Below, in pieces: positions 1-12,600 of a stretch of DNA of 64,000 nucleotides. The translations under genes and the position numbers were made by a program. The notes under the pieces were generated by a model that was not told the origin of the DNA, searched no databases, and saw nothing but the letters and a program-made list of their open reading frames with translations. Numbering within the stretch: position 1 is the stretch's first letter; every line of letters begins with the position of its first letter. Where the stretch lies: NCBI RefSeq assembly GCF_000003815.2, contig NC_049987.1, forward strand, positions 16,023,329-16,087,328. The letters are read 5' to 3'. This DNA comes from Branchiostoma floridae. Lineage: Eukaryota; Chordata; Leptocardii; Amphioxiformes; Branchiostomatidae.

Positions 1-197
1 ATCTTTGTAGACATCCCAGGGTTGAACACATGGTGCCGGAAACGAAGGTAAGTACGCGGGCAGTGCTGTTGTGTCGATGGCAGGTAGAGACTGTATCACT
101 GATCCGAGTGTTTTGTTAATCTCCATGGCAATACCGGGTTTGTCGTCGGGGGCGAACCCGTTGATGAAAAATTCCATTTTTTGTATCTTTTGACCTA
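1..197 (-). mobile_element. LINE (CR1/L2-like) fragment, region just before the reverse transcriptase
   Basis: Read on the minus strand this stretch is open to the window edge and contains MEFFINGFAPDD, then SLPAIDTTALPAYLPSFPAP, then QPWDVYKD. This pattern is characteristic of the linker between endonuclease and reverse transcriptase in CR1/L2-type LINEs of lancelets and other marine invertebrates, where it leads into the RT. The frame stays open up to position 363, but beyond about 197 the DNA matches a different dispersed repeat, so the true fragment border is probably near 197. No RT catalytic motif lies inside the window. Family assignment is from recognition, not from a search. Confidence 0.65.
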
Positions 198-335
198 GAC
201 ATGCTATGGTCTTTATTCTTTGGTGATAGATAGCTTGTGATGTATTAAAGGAAGAAGCGACATGTAGCTTGCTCTGGAACTGCAGGGGCGTCGTTGTCGA
301 TAATTTCCAAGGAGCATTACGGAACATAGTACGAC
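198..335. repeat. Fragment of dispersed repeat family A
   Basis: Contains the phrases 'catgctatggt', 'agatagct' and 'ctgcaggggcg' in the order seen in copies near 10470-10580 and 10770-10880. It directly abuts the LINE fragment, so the two are nested or fused. Confidence 0.5.
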
Positions 336-527
336 GTATAGTAACGACGAATATCCATGATATTCAGTTTGCAAGTATCTTTGGTGTATATAATGAAGTT
401 CAAATTATGCAAAGTAGACCTTAATTTGCATATCTAATAAGATTGAAAAAAAATTCTTGTTTAATAAAATGTTGTCGCTGTCTCCTAACTCTAATTAACC
501 CAGTTCTGTTGACCCCAGTAGGTGAAC

Positions 528-3500
528 ATGGCACTAGTGGAACAACAGAACACCGCTATTCTGAGCGGAAAGATCAGACGCTTCCAGGTGGACGTCCGCG
601 TGGCAATCCAAACCGTGAGTTATCATTGAATCATGAAAACTATTATAACAAAAGTGAAATATTTCTTTCTATACCATGAACGTAAATCATTTGTTGACTG
701 TGTTGACTAGAATCTTGCATGACGATTCTTAGTAGCAGGTCCCGATGTTCTGCCCTTGGGAAAGTTATTTAACATGGATTTTTACTCTGTGACGGAGGGT
801 AACCTCCGACGACAGAGTATTGTTGTTGTTCGATGTGATGAGTGTTCGCATCTCTATCTCTATGTTCCCTTTGCCACATTCGTATGTAGTTTGTCATGTC
901 GTCTGCACGAAGTTGCACAGTTCATCTCATGTTGCAGGCGCTGAAAGAATGCGGCTGGCAGTCCCTGACTAAGGAGTTCAGTGTGGAGTCCTACACCCAG
1001 CTGGACAGGGAGGGGCTGGACCTGATTGTGGAGTGTGTGGACGAGGGTTTCCCCAACTTCAGGGAGGACGTTCAGGTGAGGTTTATCTCACAAAAAAACG
1101 TTACCGTATGAACAAGAGTTCGAAGATCTCGTACCTCTGCGAATGGGTGATCTTTGACTTCTCTGATTGTCTTGTTTTGAGCACTATCGGTACCATTTTT
1201 TACAAATTATGTGCGAACTTGCCAAAATTTCTATTTCTATCTACTCTCCAAGTTAAAGTAGAGGTTCATCCCCGACTGTTTTTTTTTAAGATTTTAGAGG
1301 TTTTTGAGGCTTTCTTATATGTCTCGTTTTTATGTCCGCTTCTGGCAGGCGAACATGAAGAAAACGGGGAAAACTAGAAATTCCGACACCTTAAAACACG
1401 TCAAAAACAGCCGGGGCCGAATCTATGCTTTTGGAGTACATCTTGTTCAATACTCTTATCTTTCTTTCCTATAAAAGGCTCGAGTAAACGTTGCCAAGAG
1501 AATGCACGCCACTGGACGGGCGGAAGTCTACAAGGGCAGAAACCAGCACGGTTTCCATGATAAATTCTACAGGTAAGTAGGTTTGTTTGATTTGGTGCCC
1601 CTTCCCTTATTCAAAGTCCGAATTTGCATGGTCCATTTTGAGGTTGATATGTTAAAAAAACTACATAAATTTACCACATCAGAATGACTTCCACATCAAA
1701 ATATACTGAAGACATTTTATTCTGAAAATAAGTCGATGAGACGTTGAGAATTTGCCCTATTTGTCCTCTGTCCCACGAACGTCTAACAAGATGTTGGGTT
1801 TATAAATTAAAGCTTTTCATATGACGTCATCTGCGCCATTTTGGATTACAACGTGCGTCTGTAAAACACACGAAGATGCTTAATCTAATTACCCACCAAC
1901 ATGGCCGCCAGGGGATTCAGATTATAATTATTATGACGCAAATGAAAGGCCCGTAGAGCATTAAATACAATCATTGTTTTGTAAGTTTACGCCATGAAAA
2001 TAATTGCATCCGATCTAGGTACTACCTGTTCGTGCGAGCCAACACGAACGGCACGTACGACGTCTTCCTGGCCTACGTCTGTCGCAAAGAAGAATTCGAC
2101 TTTTTCATGGCTGTCAAAAGGTGCATCGCGGGTAAGGAGATTGCTGCATGATAGATAATAGGATTTTTACACCAACTTTTTAATCAAAAGCTTTGTGCAA
2201 AAAAAGACCATAGCAAGACAAAAGATACAACCATATCATTACAATCAATTTAAATGTCAGGTCATACAAAACAGACACACACAGACACCGGAAACAATAC
2301 CCTCCGTTATTCATGAAGGTAGAAACGTAGTCACAGACTGTAGAAATGGGGTAGACACTTTGGTAAAGGACTTCTGAGCTAAGACCAGGCAATGTGGAAC
2401 CCATTTGCAACTATGTACCCTATCTGTGGGCCAATTTTTTGCAGCTATATCGACTAGCTTGACCTTTGGGAGGCCCTACAGAGACTTGTTCGAAAATGGT
2501 AAACCTGGCGTTTTCCTACGATTCTGCAACGGGCTGTTTATGTTTGTGTGTGTGTGTGTGTGTGTTTGTTTGTTTGTTAACAACACAAGTACAGTATCTA
2601 TGGATGGTTCTGTATAATATTTTGTGATTAGGTAGGGGTTGCAAAAAGCTAAGTCAAGTTGGATAAATGACTTCCTAGCGACTACTTACGGTACTGCAGA
2701 GTAGCTTCAAAGTTGTATCCCACGTTATGTGTTAACAGGGACCCTGAACGTGGCGAAAAGCTTGCCTGACATCATCTGGAAGAAGTTGGCAGGGGACTCA
2801 AAGGTCGCCCAGGCCATCACAGAAGGGGTCATCGGTGATGGTTCTCAGGTATTATCGTCATTATACCCCTGTCACATTATCCACGATCTTCGGGTGTATC
2901 GATGGAAGATCGGCCATTTTTAAGATCGACAGAGGGTTGCGCGTATTTTTCACCTGAAAACCGCCCTGTCACATATAAGCCATACTTTGTACCTTGTACA
3001 ATTGTTGTGCAATAAAGTTATTATTATAAGCGAGGCTCGGGCGATTGCCGCAGAATCGTCGGCCGATCGATTTTCGCACAATGTGACAGGGGTATTACAC
3101 ACACTAGTCATTACTTATACCCCCTTTCCGCTAGGACGGCGCTCTCGCCGCGCTCTCTCTGCGACATAGAATTTGAAAAATGGCTCAACGAATTGTATAG
3201 AAAAGAAATTTTATTTACACTTGTGTTTTTTGCTGTCCTCTCAGTCACACTTTTACATGCTGTATGATGTACCCAGTATGAAATCAAAAGTTACGCATGT
3301 ACTATTTAGATCGCAGTGAGAGCGCATCGCAATCGCCCTCTAGTGAAACGGGGGCCTTTATACAAAAGAATAGTGGTGCCAAATGCGAAAACGTGTACAC
3401 ATTTAGTTTAATTCAAAGATGATTTCTCCCAATGACCTATAGATTAGGGTATATTGGATCTCCTTACTTGACCTTTGTCCTGCTGAGAATTTTTTTGCAT

Positions 3501-4163
3501 ATTTAAGCATATTGATTAATCAGATCAGATCTCCCCAGTCGATGTGGTTTGTTCCGGCTTGCCGCATTAAGTAAGAAATACTCCAAACCCATAAAGATAC
3601 AGACATCATATATGTGCATCCCGTATATGTACGGGTTCAACAGGACAAGATCCCTTATACGTTGTGTTTAAAGGACCTTATTATCTCCATGAAAATGGAG
3701 ATATTATTTTGGGTGTACGTGTGTCTGTCTGTGTGTATGTTTGTCTGTGTGTATGTGGTTAAAGAGTTAAAGATAAGCAGGTACTAATTATACAGATTAT
3801 TCCCTAATTTGCATTATTAACGTAAAAGTGTCATATGCACATACAGGAAATAATCAGATTGTCAACATTATGACCTGTGTAAGTTAGTCAAAGGTGTACA
3901 TAACCAAGTATATATTATGCATATGTAAAAGTCATTTGCATAATCAGAATATTTCATGGAGATATGAGGTCTCCGAACTCTTATTTTTCCACGTTCTTGC
4001 TGTTCTGAAACTCCAGGCGGTTAGAGCTCCGAAGTATGGCGGCATCCCGAACGACCTCGGCGACAAGCTGATGGAGTTTGAGTTCGTGGAGAGTCTGATC
4101 GAGCGAGGGACTCTGGTTCCCGAGAACGAGGAGGGCACCCAGTTCAAACTCGTCATCTGTTAG
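528..4163 (+). CDS. Six-exon gene for an unrecognised 229-aa protein
   Basis: Exons 528-614, 938-1075, 1478-1572, 2019-2131, 2739-2848 and 4017-4163 join in frame (690 nt). All five introns begin GT and end AG, and the phases agree throughout. The start sits in a good Kozak context (A at -3, G at +4); the stop is TAG at 4161. The protein begins MALVEQQNTAIL, has no signal peptide or membrane segment, and is charged and probably globular, with a likely beta-rich centre (YYLFVRANTNGTYDVFLAY) and an acidic C-terminal exon ending FKLVIC. An AG just upstream (about 518) could be the acceptor of a 5' UTR intron. I do not recognise the family. Consistent phases and codon choice make it very likely real; the function is unknown. 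Confidence 0.78.
2865..3093. mobile_element. Short palindromic MITE in intron 5 of the first gene
   Basis: Terminal inverted repeats ACCCCTGTCACATT (left) and AATGTGACAGGGGT (right) bound about 229 bp. A third internal copy of the tip (CCTGTCACAT near 2967) suggests a nested or rearranged element. It begins only 16 bp downstream of the exon 5 splice donor. No coding capacity. Confidence 0.6.
3116..3362. mobile_element. MITE family B (CCCTTTCCNCTAGG tips)
   Basis: The left end holds CCCCTTTCCGCTAGGACGGC followed by a GC-rich 'gctctcgccgcgctctc' segment. The right end is its imperfect reverse complement, ending in 'gtgaaacgggggcc'. Related copies lie at 18525-18925, about 19905-20155 and 46316-46590 and share internal text such as 'aattgtatagaaaagaaa' and 'gctgtcctc'. 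Non-autonomous. Confidence 0.65.
3659..3985. repeat. Dispersed repeat family A copy, abutting a splice acceptor
   Basis: Begins with a small palindrome (ctccatgaaaatggag) followed by a TGTCTG-rich stretch and ends with 'catggagatatgaggtctccgaactc', the end motif of this family elsewhere in the window (for example 11290-11325). Its end lies about 30 bp before the acceptor of the last exon of the first gene. Confidence 0.55.
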
Positions 4164-4439
4164 GTCCTCGTTATCTGTTAAGTCATGAGATTCGGTCACA
4201 TAGGTCGCGCGATCGTCATACCATCACTAACTTGGGGCATTCCAGAGGACAATCATGTAACGTTAAGTCTCTTGCGAAGTTCAACTGTCTTTGTACACAA
4301 AATGCTGTTTTAGATCCATGTCGGTTGTTGGTTCTGTCACGAAAAACTGTCGACCCTAGCCTTTTTAGGGTGGTGTGAGTGCGGGGGAGAGTATTGGGGG
4401 CCAAGTGTTGCAAAATTACATACATATAAAGACAAGGAT

Positions 4440-4990
4440 TTCCTCATATATAAGGCATCGATTAACACACTCATATATCTTCAGCTTTACACACACATAT
4501 ATATCTGGCAGGACAAACACATATATGTTCGTCTGCACACATACACATAACACATCGAAGCACACGCTCTTATATGTTTCTCTATACACATGCACATATA
4601 CATGGTAGGACACACTCATATATCTTCAGCATTACACACACACATATATATGGTAGGACAAGCACATATATGTTCGTCTGCACACATACACATACACATC
4701 GAAGCACACGCTCTTATATGTTTCTCTATACACATGCACATATACATGGTAGGACACACTCATATATCTTCAGCATTACACACACACATATATATGGTAG
4801 GACAAGCACATATATGTTCGTCTGCACACATACACATACACATCGAAGCACACGCTCTTATATGTTTCTCTATACTCATACACATATACATGGTAGGACA
4901 CCAATATATATTTCAGCTTTAAAAGTACACACTCATTTGTTTCAGCTTCACACACACACTTGCGCACACAGACACACATATATATAGTAT
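4440..4990. repeat. 144-bp tandem repeat, about 3.5 copies, CA/TA-rich
   Basis: The phrase 'catggtaggacacactcata' recurs exactly 144 bp apart (4601 and 4745), with nearly identical sequence between and degraded copies on both sides. Because 144 is divisible by three, the array carries spurious reading frames of up to 137 codons on both strands; these are not genes. It lies 3' of the first gene. Confidence 0.8.
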
Positions 4991-5337
4991 GTCACGTTCT
5001 TATATGTTTCGCTTTACACACACACACATAATTACGCACACAGACACCCACTCACATATTTACATACATGATAACTCAGTCATAAATTTCTGAAAATTAT
5101 TACTGTCACAAGCTATGGTCATGATTCTTTTAAAGTAGAAAGCTCTTACTAGTCGTAAAGAATTGGCGGCGGCTTAGGTCCCCTGTTTTGTTTGAGAAAT
5201 TGAAGGGTAGAACTCCAGAAATGTTTGACAAATCTTCATAACTATTTGTATGTTCATAGCTTAAGTGATGATGGATATAAGCTCACGCTACATATGCAAA
5301 GAAAAACAATGAGTTTAATATCNATCAGAGTACTTCA

Positions 5338-5361
5338 GACACACACACATACACACATAAA

Positions 5362-5399
<38 letters not shown>

Positions 5400-5478
5400 C
5401 GCACACGCAAACACACTAACACACACTAACACGCAGACACACGCACACACACACACGCACACACACACACACACTCAC
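5338..5478. repeat. (CA)n microsatellite with interruptions
   Basis: Mostly CA dinucleotides with ACGC and ACTA interruptions. The single undetermined base (N) of the window is at 5323, just before it, which is typical of assembly difficulty at such tracts. Confidence 0.9.
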
Positions 5479-5661
5479 AAGTGTTACTGAAAATATAACC
5501 TCCATGAATATCTTACAGAGGTAATTATCAAGGCAATAATTCATTCCAATAGTCTGTGGTAAATAAAAGTGAATTTCCTTTTATGGACATTTGAAATTTA
5601 AACAAAAGTAAAAATGATTAGACATACAATTATTTGTAAGACAACACTCAATCAACCAATC

Positions 5662-5679
5662 TATCTCTCTCTCTCTCTG

Positions 5680-5715
<36 letters not shown>

Positions 5716-5716
5716 C
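5662..5716. repeat. (CT)n followed by (TA)n microsatellite
   Basis: A CT-rich run passes directly into alternating TA. Confidence 0.85.
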
Positions 5717-5719
5717 GTA

Positions 5720-6627
5720 TATTTATCAATCAGTCGTTCAATAACATTATTATTTAATGCAAAATTGTTAACAAAAACAATTGGATATATTCACGGAAGT
5801 ATTAGGTCTCTTGCCTCCTATTACTTCTATATGCAGTTTTATTTCAGTTCTGTTAGCCGCCCATACTTCTAACTATTTACTTCCAAACAAATTTAAAACG
5901 CTTTCTTTGTAAATATGCGATACGATTGTTGTGGAATTAGAATCATTCTTATCCCCATAGTCCCTAGCATACCTAATAATCGGCAGCCTGCTCGCGTCTG
6001 GAGTCCATCCCATGGCCGGATATCTCATCTCACTCATCTCACATCCTCAAGGATTTTACTCTGTTTGTTCAATATTATGCTACATACGCGCCAACTGTTT
6101 GACTTCATTTGAAATACCTTGAAATGCTAACAAATATTCCCAATGTTTAAAAAAATGACCTGGATCATTACACATGCATTTAGATAATATGTATTCACCT
6201 TCCTCAAAATCTAGTATCTGAAAATACACATCGGTATGGTACAGTATACTATCAGGTAACAAAGTCAGTTTTATATTAGCTACAATGCGAGTTTAAGCTA
6301 AATCAAAGTTCGTGAGTATAATAATCTCCAATCAGTTACACTTTGACACTTATGTAGTGCATAAATACATACCATCAATTTTTTTATGTTTTCATGGTAA
6401 TGTAAGCTATTCGAGCGTATGGTAGACAAAATGATATGATATTTTCAAACCGAATACAATAGCTTTACTCTTTAGAAATAATGCCGAGCCTGTAATACAA
6501 AAGCAGACAAAAGGCAGCAAACTACATCTTCAAGATTCTGTCGGTAAAACGTCATCCCTGTGACCCGGACTGTCCACTTCCTTGTATACGTGTATCGTTC
6601 CGCGGCAGGTAGAGCTGTTCTTGGTCG
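5720..6627. other. Gene-poor AT-rich stretch, probable 3' flank of the SPT gene
   Basis: No convincing exon, RNA gene or repeat border was found here. On the minus strand it follows the stop codon at 6628 and should contain the 3' UTR of the serine palmitoyltransferase gene. I see no clear AATAAA in the first 250 bp beyond the stop. Confidence 0.4.
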
Positions 6628-9600
6628 TTAGAGGGAGTACTTCAGCTGCAGACGATCTCCTACTTCACTGATGGCGTCCAAAGCCTAACACAGACGATTA
6701 GGCATAGACAAAAACAATATAAACAAGAGTTCGGAGACCTCATATCTCCATGAAAAAGTCTGATTACGTTAATGAATTCCACATTTGCATAATCTATGCT
6801 TAGTTATGCACACCTGTAAATAACCTACGCTGGTCACTATGTTGATTGTCAAATCATTAGATCGATAAATGATGCACGGTGGTCACGTTGCTAGGGTATT
6901 ATCCGCGTTGCCAGGCCAAGGTGCTCCGCCCACAAGCAGGCCCGCGCGAGCCGTGGCGGTGTGAAAAAAAACAACACAAATTTCATCCAACATAACGCAC
7001 GATATGATTATCACATCAGGAAAAAAATATATGCACACGAAAATTACATTAGTTCGCCTTAAAAATATCTCAATTATTTGGGATGACCATGTGCAAAACG
7101 CTTCAAATCGCCCGCTGTTCCATGTGCGTTTTGGAGGTCGTTTTGGGTCACTGAACTTTGAACTTTGAATTTAATGCTCTATTTTACGCACCAGGCAAAG
7201 CTTTGACCTATGCTCTAGACTTTAGGACCTCTAAGAATATTTCACCTTATGCAGTTTTAAGTGTCTACGACATTTTAGCTAATTTTGTCACATTTTCACT
7301 ACGTTTTGTCCCATAGTTCCACAGCGATGGAAGAGAATCGATTGATTTTTCTCCAAGATGGCGGCGATAGTTTTTTCTTCACGATGGACTTTTTTGGTCA
7401 GCTTAAGTGTTAACTACCGGGAGATATGGCTCAAAATACGAATTGTACGTTTTGTTCAGATTTTCACGTGGAAGAATGGCTATGCTCTTGACTTATAATT
7501 AGGTTGTCGGCGAACATCAGAGCGGTTTGTTCTCGCCTCCGTACGTCGTTACAACAACAACTTACCTGGGACGGCAGTGATATGGAAATGAGCTGGCGTG
7601 GCCCCATTGTTGTCGTCCCGGGCGCGAAATTTGAGAGAGAATTGGCTGTAGCAAATTATTTGTACAGTTTGTTGTGTCTGCAAGAAGCTACCATTAATTC
7701 TACAAGATCTTTAGTGCACTTTCGCAGCTGCACTTTCTCCCATAGTTAAGATTATTTTAGAAATTTTGAACAAGGTCCCAAATAGTAAAATGGCGTCTTT
7801 TCGACTTTTGTAAACAAAAGAGAAAACCGGTTTCATCCGGTTCCGCTGTCAGGTAACAACACTACATATCTGACCCCTACTTCACAAAAGTTTGATCTAC
7901 TACTGTGCTTCTTTGATAGTTAAGTCTAAATCTTTTTTTTTTTGTAGTAATGAACCGTTTTCATTTTTCTACCAAGGGCGCCAAAAGTTGAGTTTTTTCG
8001 TCTAGTGTATGAAAGCCGATAGCACATCAAACGCTTGGGTGTGTAATGTTACAAAGCAGATTCTGTTACAAAATTCACGGGAATATAAGATTGTTCCTAC
8101 AAATAGCGGAGAACGAAGTTTTTTTCTTCATTTTTTAGTTACTAGTATTTTGTAGGACAGGAGCAGACACGCCGGTTCGTGAATCTTGATTTGAAGACGC
8201 ACTTTGTCGTGAGGTCAGTGTGTATTGCGTTCTCCGTGTGCGGTAAGCTTCCGTGCAAATGTTCAAAATATGAATTTCACTTCACAAAGAAACTAAACTG
8301 GTGTTCTGTAGTTCAATTGTGTGTGTATGTCTGTGTGTGCGTGTGGAGTGAGAGAGAGAGGGAGAGAATATTAGACTTCCGTAGGAAAGGCCGGGTTGTG
8401 TTTATATTACGGGCGGGCGTGCTCTACGCCGGCCCCGCTGAATCTTGTAGCTGCGCCCAGCAATGGCGATCACGGTAAGTTGGGTGAATTTTCATGGTGT
8501 TGCGGTTGCTATTCTTTCGTCCGTGTTACCATGCGTTTTATTACTACTTCAAATCCATTCTATAGTATAAGGTATAATTCAAACAAAGAAAATTGCGGGG
8601 CAAAGGACGCCAGTTTGAATTTTACCATGTGATGTAATGCCCATCGTATTACCGATATCCGATTCGATACATTCGCCACGTCAAGCGCTGGTATGTGCTG
8701 TGTTACCAAAATGGACCTAGTTCATTTACAGAATGACGAGAATATAAGGAGTTTGTTATTTGAGAGAACACGTTTATCAAAAAACGTAGGTTGCAATTAT
8801 TGTCTTATATTTAAATTGAGTCGTTGTGTATACAGGACAGGAACAGACACGCCGGGACTTTGGTCAAAGACGCAATATATCAAGGGGTTCGTTACGTTTG
8901 GGTATAAGTATACTAGTATGGTGAGCTTTCATGTTCTAGGTATAAATACTCATCTTCGACGAAAAACTACTGAATTTCTATCACTCAACTTTTTGTATGT
9001 GTGTGTGTGTAAAAAAAGGCACGGATAATTTTCCGGGTTGTGTCTGTAAACGACTCTTACTGCTCCGCCCCAAGCGGTGACCCGGGAGTGACGGTAACTC
9101 CTTCGATCTTTGCTCACCTAAGGTTTAGTTTTAGCATGTTGGGTAATATATAGACAAATATATAGCTCAGAAAGAATTAAAACGGTGGTTTCAATGCCGA
9201 GCTCCAGCGTGAGAATGACCGACAGAAAAGCTCAGGTATTGTTAACTTGGTAAGTGGAGAACAATGGGGGCGGAGAAAAGACGCGCATATCAAAGGAGCA
9301 AGTTCGCGTAAAAAAATAGCTCCACTTGGAGCGACCAAAACAAATGTAATCCCCGCCTACAACGGCGTAAACCAATCAGCTATTGTTGCCAGTAGTGAAA
9401 TGGATGATTGACATTGATTTCCTCATCCATATGCATGATTTGCGAGTGAGGATTTTTGAGGGCCTTTTTGACCACCGTGATGACACTTTTGTCTCAATTA
9501 TGCAGATTAAGGACTTATTTGCATAATTGGTATCTGATAATGTTCCACCTTCCACAAACTACATATATTGCATGTATTTGAGTTCTATAAAGGAAACACT

Positions 9601-12600
9601 GCAAATACAGATTTTCCTCATTAAATATGCAAATTAAGTGTCAGTTTGCATAATTTGCACTTGATGATGTGCATCTCTGTCAAAGCTACCTACATACCAA
9701 ATATCATGTAAATTTGTCGTTCCCTTCTTCAGTTATCCACCTAAGAAGATTTTGACAAAAATGTCCCTGCAGTTCTAGAGCAACCTGCTAGGGGGACCAA
9801 ATATACACCACATATCCCTTATGTCACAAGCTATCTGCAATCCAAAAACCAAGACCATAGCACATCCAGTTCAAAAGATCCAAAAAATGAATTTCTGCTG
9901 CAGTACCAAGGTCACATACTAGGTGGCCTAAAATCAATCTTGACCTTTGCCTTCCCAACACCTACCCACAAACCAAATATCATTGTAATCCATCTTGAGG
10001 TTCTTGAGTTATGCTCACTACACAAATCCGGACACACAGACACACAGACAGACACACAGACACACAGACACACCCAAAACTATATCTCCATTTTTCATGG
10101 AGATAATAATAACACACGGTCTGTGAGAAAATATGTTCTTCCTTCCATTTTTGTTGCTTGTAGTAGTGGTAGCAGTTGCAAAAGTAGACTGCTTTATCCT
10201 CCATGAAAAAATGGAGGTTTCATGGAGGTATAGTTTTGAGTGTGTCTGTGTGTGTGTCTGTGTGTGTGTCTGTGTGTGTGTCTGTGTGTGTGTCTGTGTG
10301 TCCGCATATTTGTGGTCAGCATAACTTGAGAACCTCTTGATGGACTACGATGATAATTGGTATGTGGGTAGGGGTTGGGAAGACGAAGGTCAAGGTCAAT
10401 TTTGGGCCCCCTGGTATGTGACCTTGGTACTGCAGCGCAACTTCCGGTTTTGCTATCTCGGTGTTCTAAACATGCTATGGTCACGATTTTTGAGTATTAG
10501 ATAGCTCTTATGCTCAGGAAAAAATGACATAAGTTTGGGCCCCCTAGCGTCTAGTTTGGGGATAGCAGGGGCGTTTTTGTCAAAAACTTCTGACGAGGAT
10601 AACTCAAGAAGGGAAGACCGGATTTTCATGATTTTTGGTATGTAGGTACCTTGAACAATGTTGTACAAGATAAAATACTAATTATGCAAAATTGGAGTAC
10701 ATTTGCATGATTAATGAGAATATTCTATCATAGCAGTTTTTTCAATGTATCTCTTGTCCCGTACGTGATATGGTCGTGACATTTGGGTGGTAGATAGCTT
10801 TTAGCGTCATGACAAAGTGGGGCAAATTTCAGTCCCCTAACATTCAATTGTGGAACTGCAGGGGCGTTTTTCTCAAGACACTCCAAAGAGGATAACTGCA
10901 GAAAGGAACGGCGGATTGCCTGCATTTTAGGTATACAGGTAGCATTGGCAAAGATGTTCATAATGATATGCATTTTATACAAATAAGGACTTAATTTGCA
11001 TAATTAATGAGGAAATTGTACAATTCCATTGTTTGCAACAACTGGACTTCGATAAATGTAACACTTGTTAATTATAATCCGTGGAACATATGTAAATCTC
11101 AAATATGCAAATGAGGAGCTTGTTTGCATAATTTATGCAAAAATTGCAAAACAACTTAATGATTAATGATTTGAATTGGGAATTTTATTTGTGACATGTG
11201 TACTGTACGTTATTCAATGATGAACAACACCATGCATAAATCATGTTAATGTTAAGTCATTTGCATGAAATTAACAAAAGCTTTAAATATTCATGGAGGT
11301 ATGAGGTCGCCGAACTCTAGTTAGGAAATGAATACGTATAATAGTCCTCCTGGCAGCCCTGGAGGACATTACAATCATGTTCCATTCCACGGTATTACAA
11401 CAATTAGCAAACTTTATCAGCAACGTTAAAACAATGGGTCAATGATAAGATCATAACATTAGTCATTAGTCAAAATGAAATTTCGAAGTACTACGAATTT
11501 GTTGTGTTCAAAGAATTCTGCTATTGTTAGGCTTAGAATTTATATAGACTTTTAAAACTTCAACAAGACAACTTTGTAAAACGAGTTCGTGAGTCACCAT
11601 GATGAGGCAATAGGAGTAAAAGTGTCACTGAGGAGCAAAGTTCAGCTAGATTTCATATTTGGGGATTTCTTGCCCAGGGTAAGAACAATAAGGAAGTGCT
11701 CCCACTGTGACTTGTCCAGCAGTTTGAATGGCGGATTGACCCCTATAACTACATAAACTCATAAACACCCCAGACTGTCTGCCAGCTAGAAACAATTGTC
11801 AGAGATAGATTTGCATATTACTGGTCACTGATTCAACTTGACCTGTAGCGCTTTGGCCCAGATGGCTGCTGATACTGACCAGAGTTGTGTAAGTTTCTGC
11901 CGTGCTGTTAAAAGATAAATACCGTGTATGACAAAATAAAGACGTTAAGGTTGTGACATAACAGTTTCTGTCTACTACATGGTTCTAAAAATAAGTTTTT
12001 CTGTACCTTGTCTAACATTTGTTGCGTGTGGGCAGCAGAGATACAGACACGGGCCCGACCCTTCGTGATCGATGTTGCCGGAAATGTTCCCGTCACACAA
12101 GCAATGTTCCTCTCGAAGAGCTCCTCCATGACGGCTCTTGGGCAGAAGAAATGGCACTCTAGTCATTAATTTTAACTTGATTTTCAATCTTCTCCTTGAT
12201 ATTACAGTAGACTGCATCTGAGTATCTCGACATGATTAATGGTTCAACACGCTGAGTAGTTCAACACGCTGAGTACTTCAACGCGCTGAGTACTTCAACA
12301 CGCTGAGTACTTCAACACGCTGAGTACTTCAACACGCTGAGTACTTCAACGCGCTGAGTACTTCAACACGCTGAGTACTTCAACACGCTGAGTACTTCAA
12401 CGCGCTGAGTACTTCAACACGCTGAGTACTTCAACACGCTGAGTACTTCAACACGCTGAGTACTTTAACACGCTGAGTAATTCAACACGCTGAGTACTTC
12501 AACACGCTGAGTACTTCAACACGCTGAGTACTTTAACACGCTGAGTACTTCAACACGCTGAGTACTTCAACACGCTGAGTACTTTAACACGCTGAGTACT

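Noticed and set aside
178..363. Extension of the minus frame upstream of the LINE fragment (MFRNAPWKLS) as a mitochondrial protein start
   Set aside because: The DNA beyond about 197 matches dispersed repeat family A, and the downstream part is LINE sequence.
4375..4990. Frames of up to 137 codons rich in His, Thr and Ile
   Set aside because: Explained by the 144-bp tandem repeat, whose length is a multiple of three.
8410..8480. First exon of a plus-strand gene (ATGGCGATCACG before GTAAGT)
   Set aside because: It lies in a duplicated repeat unit inside an SPT intron and no plus-strand exons follow it.
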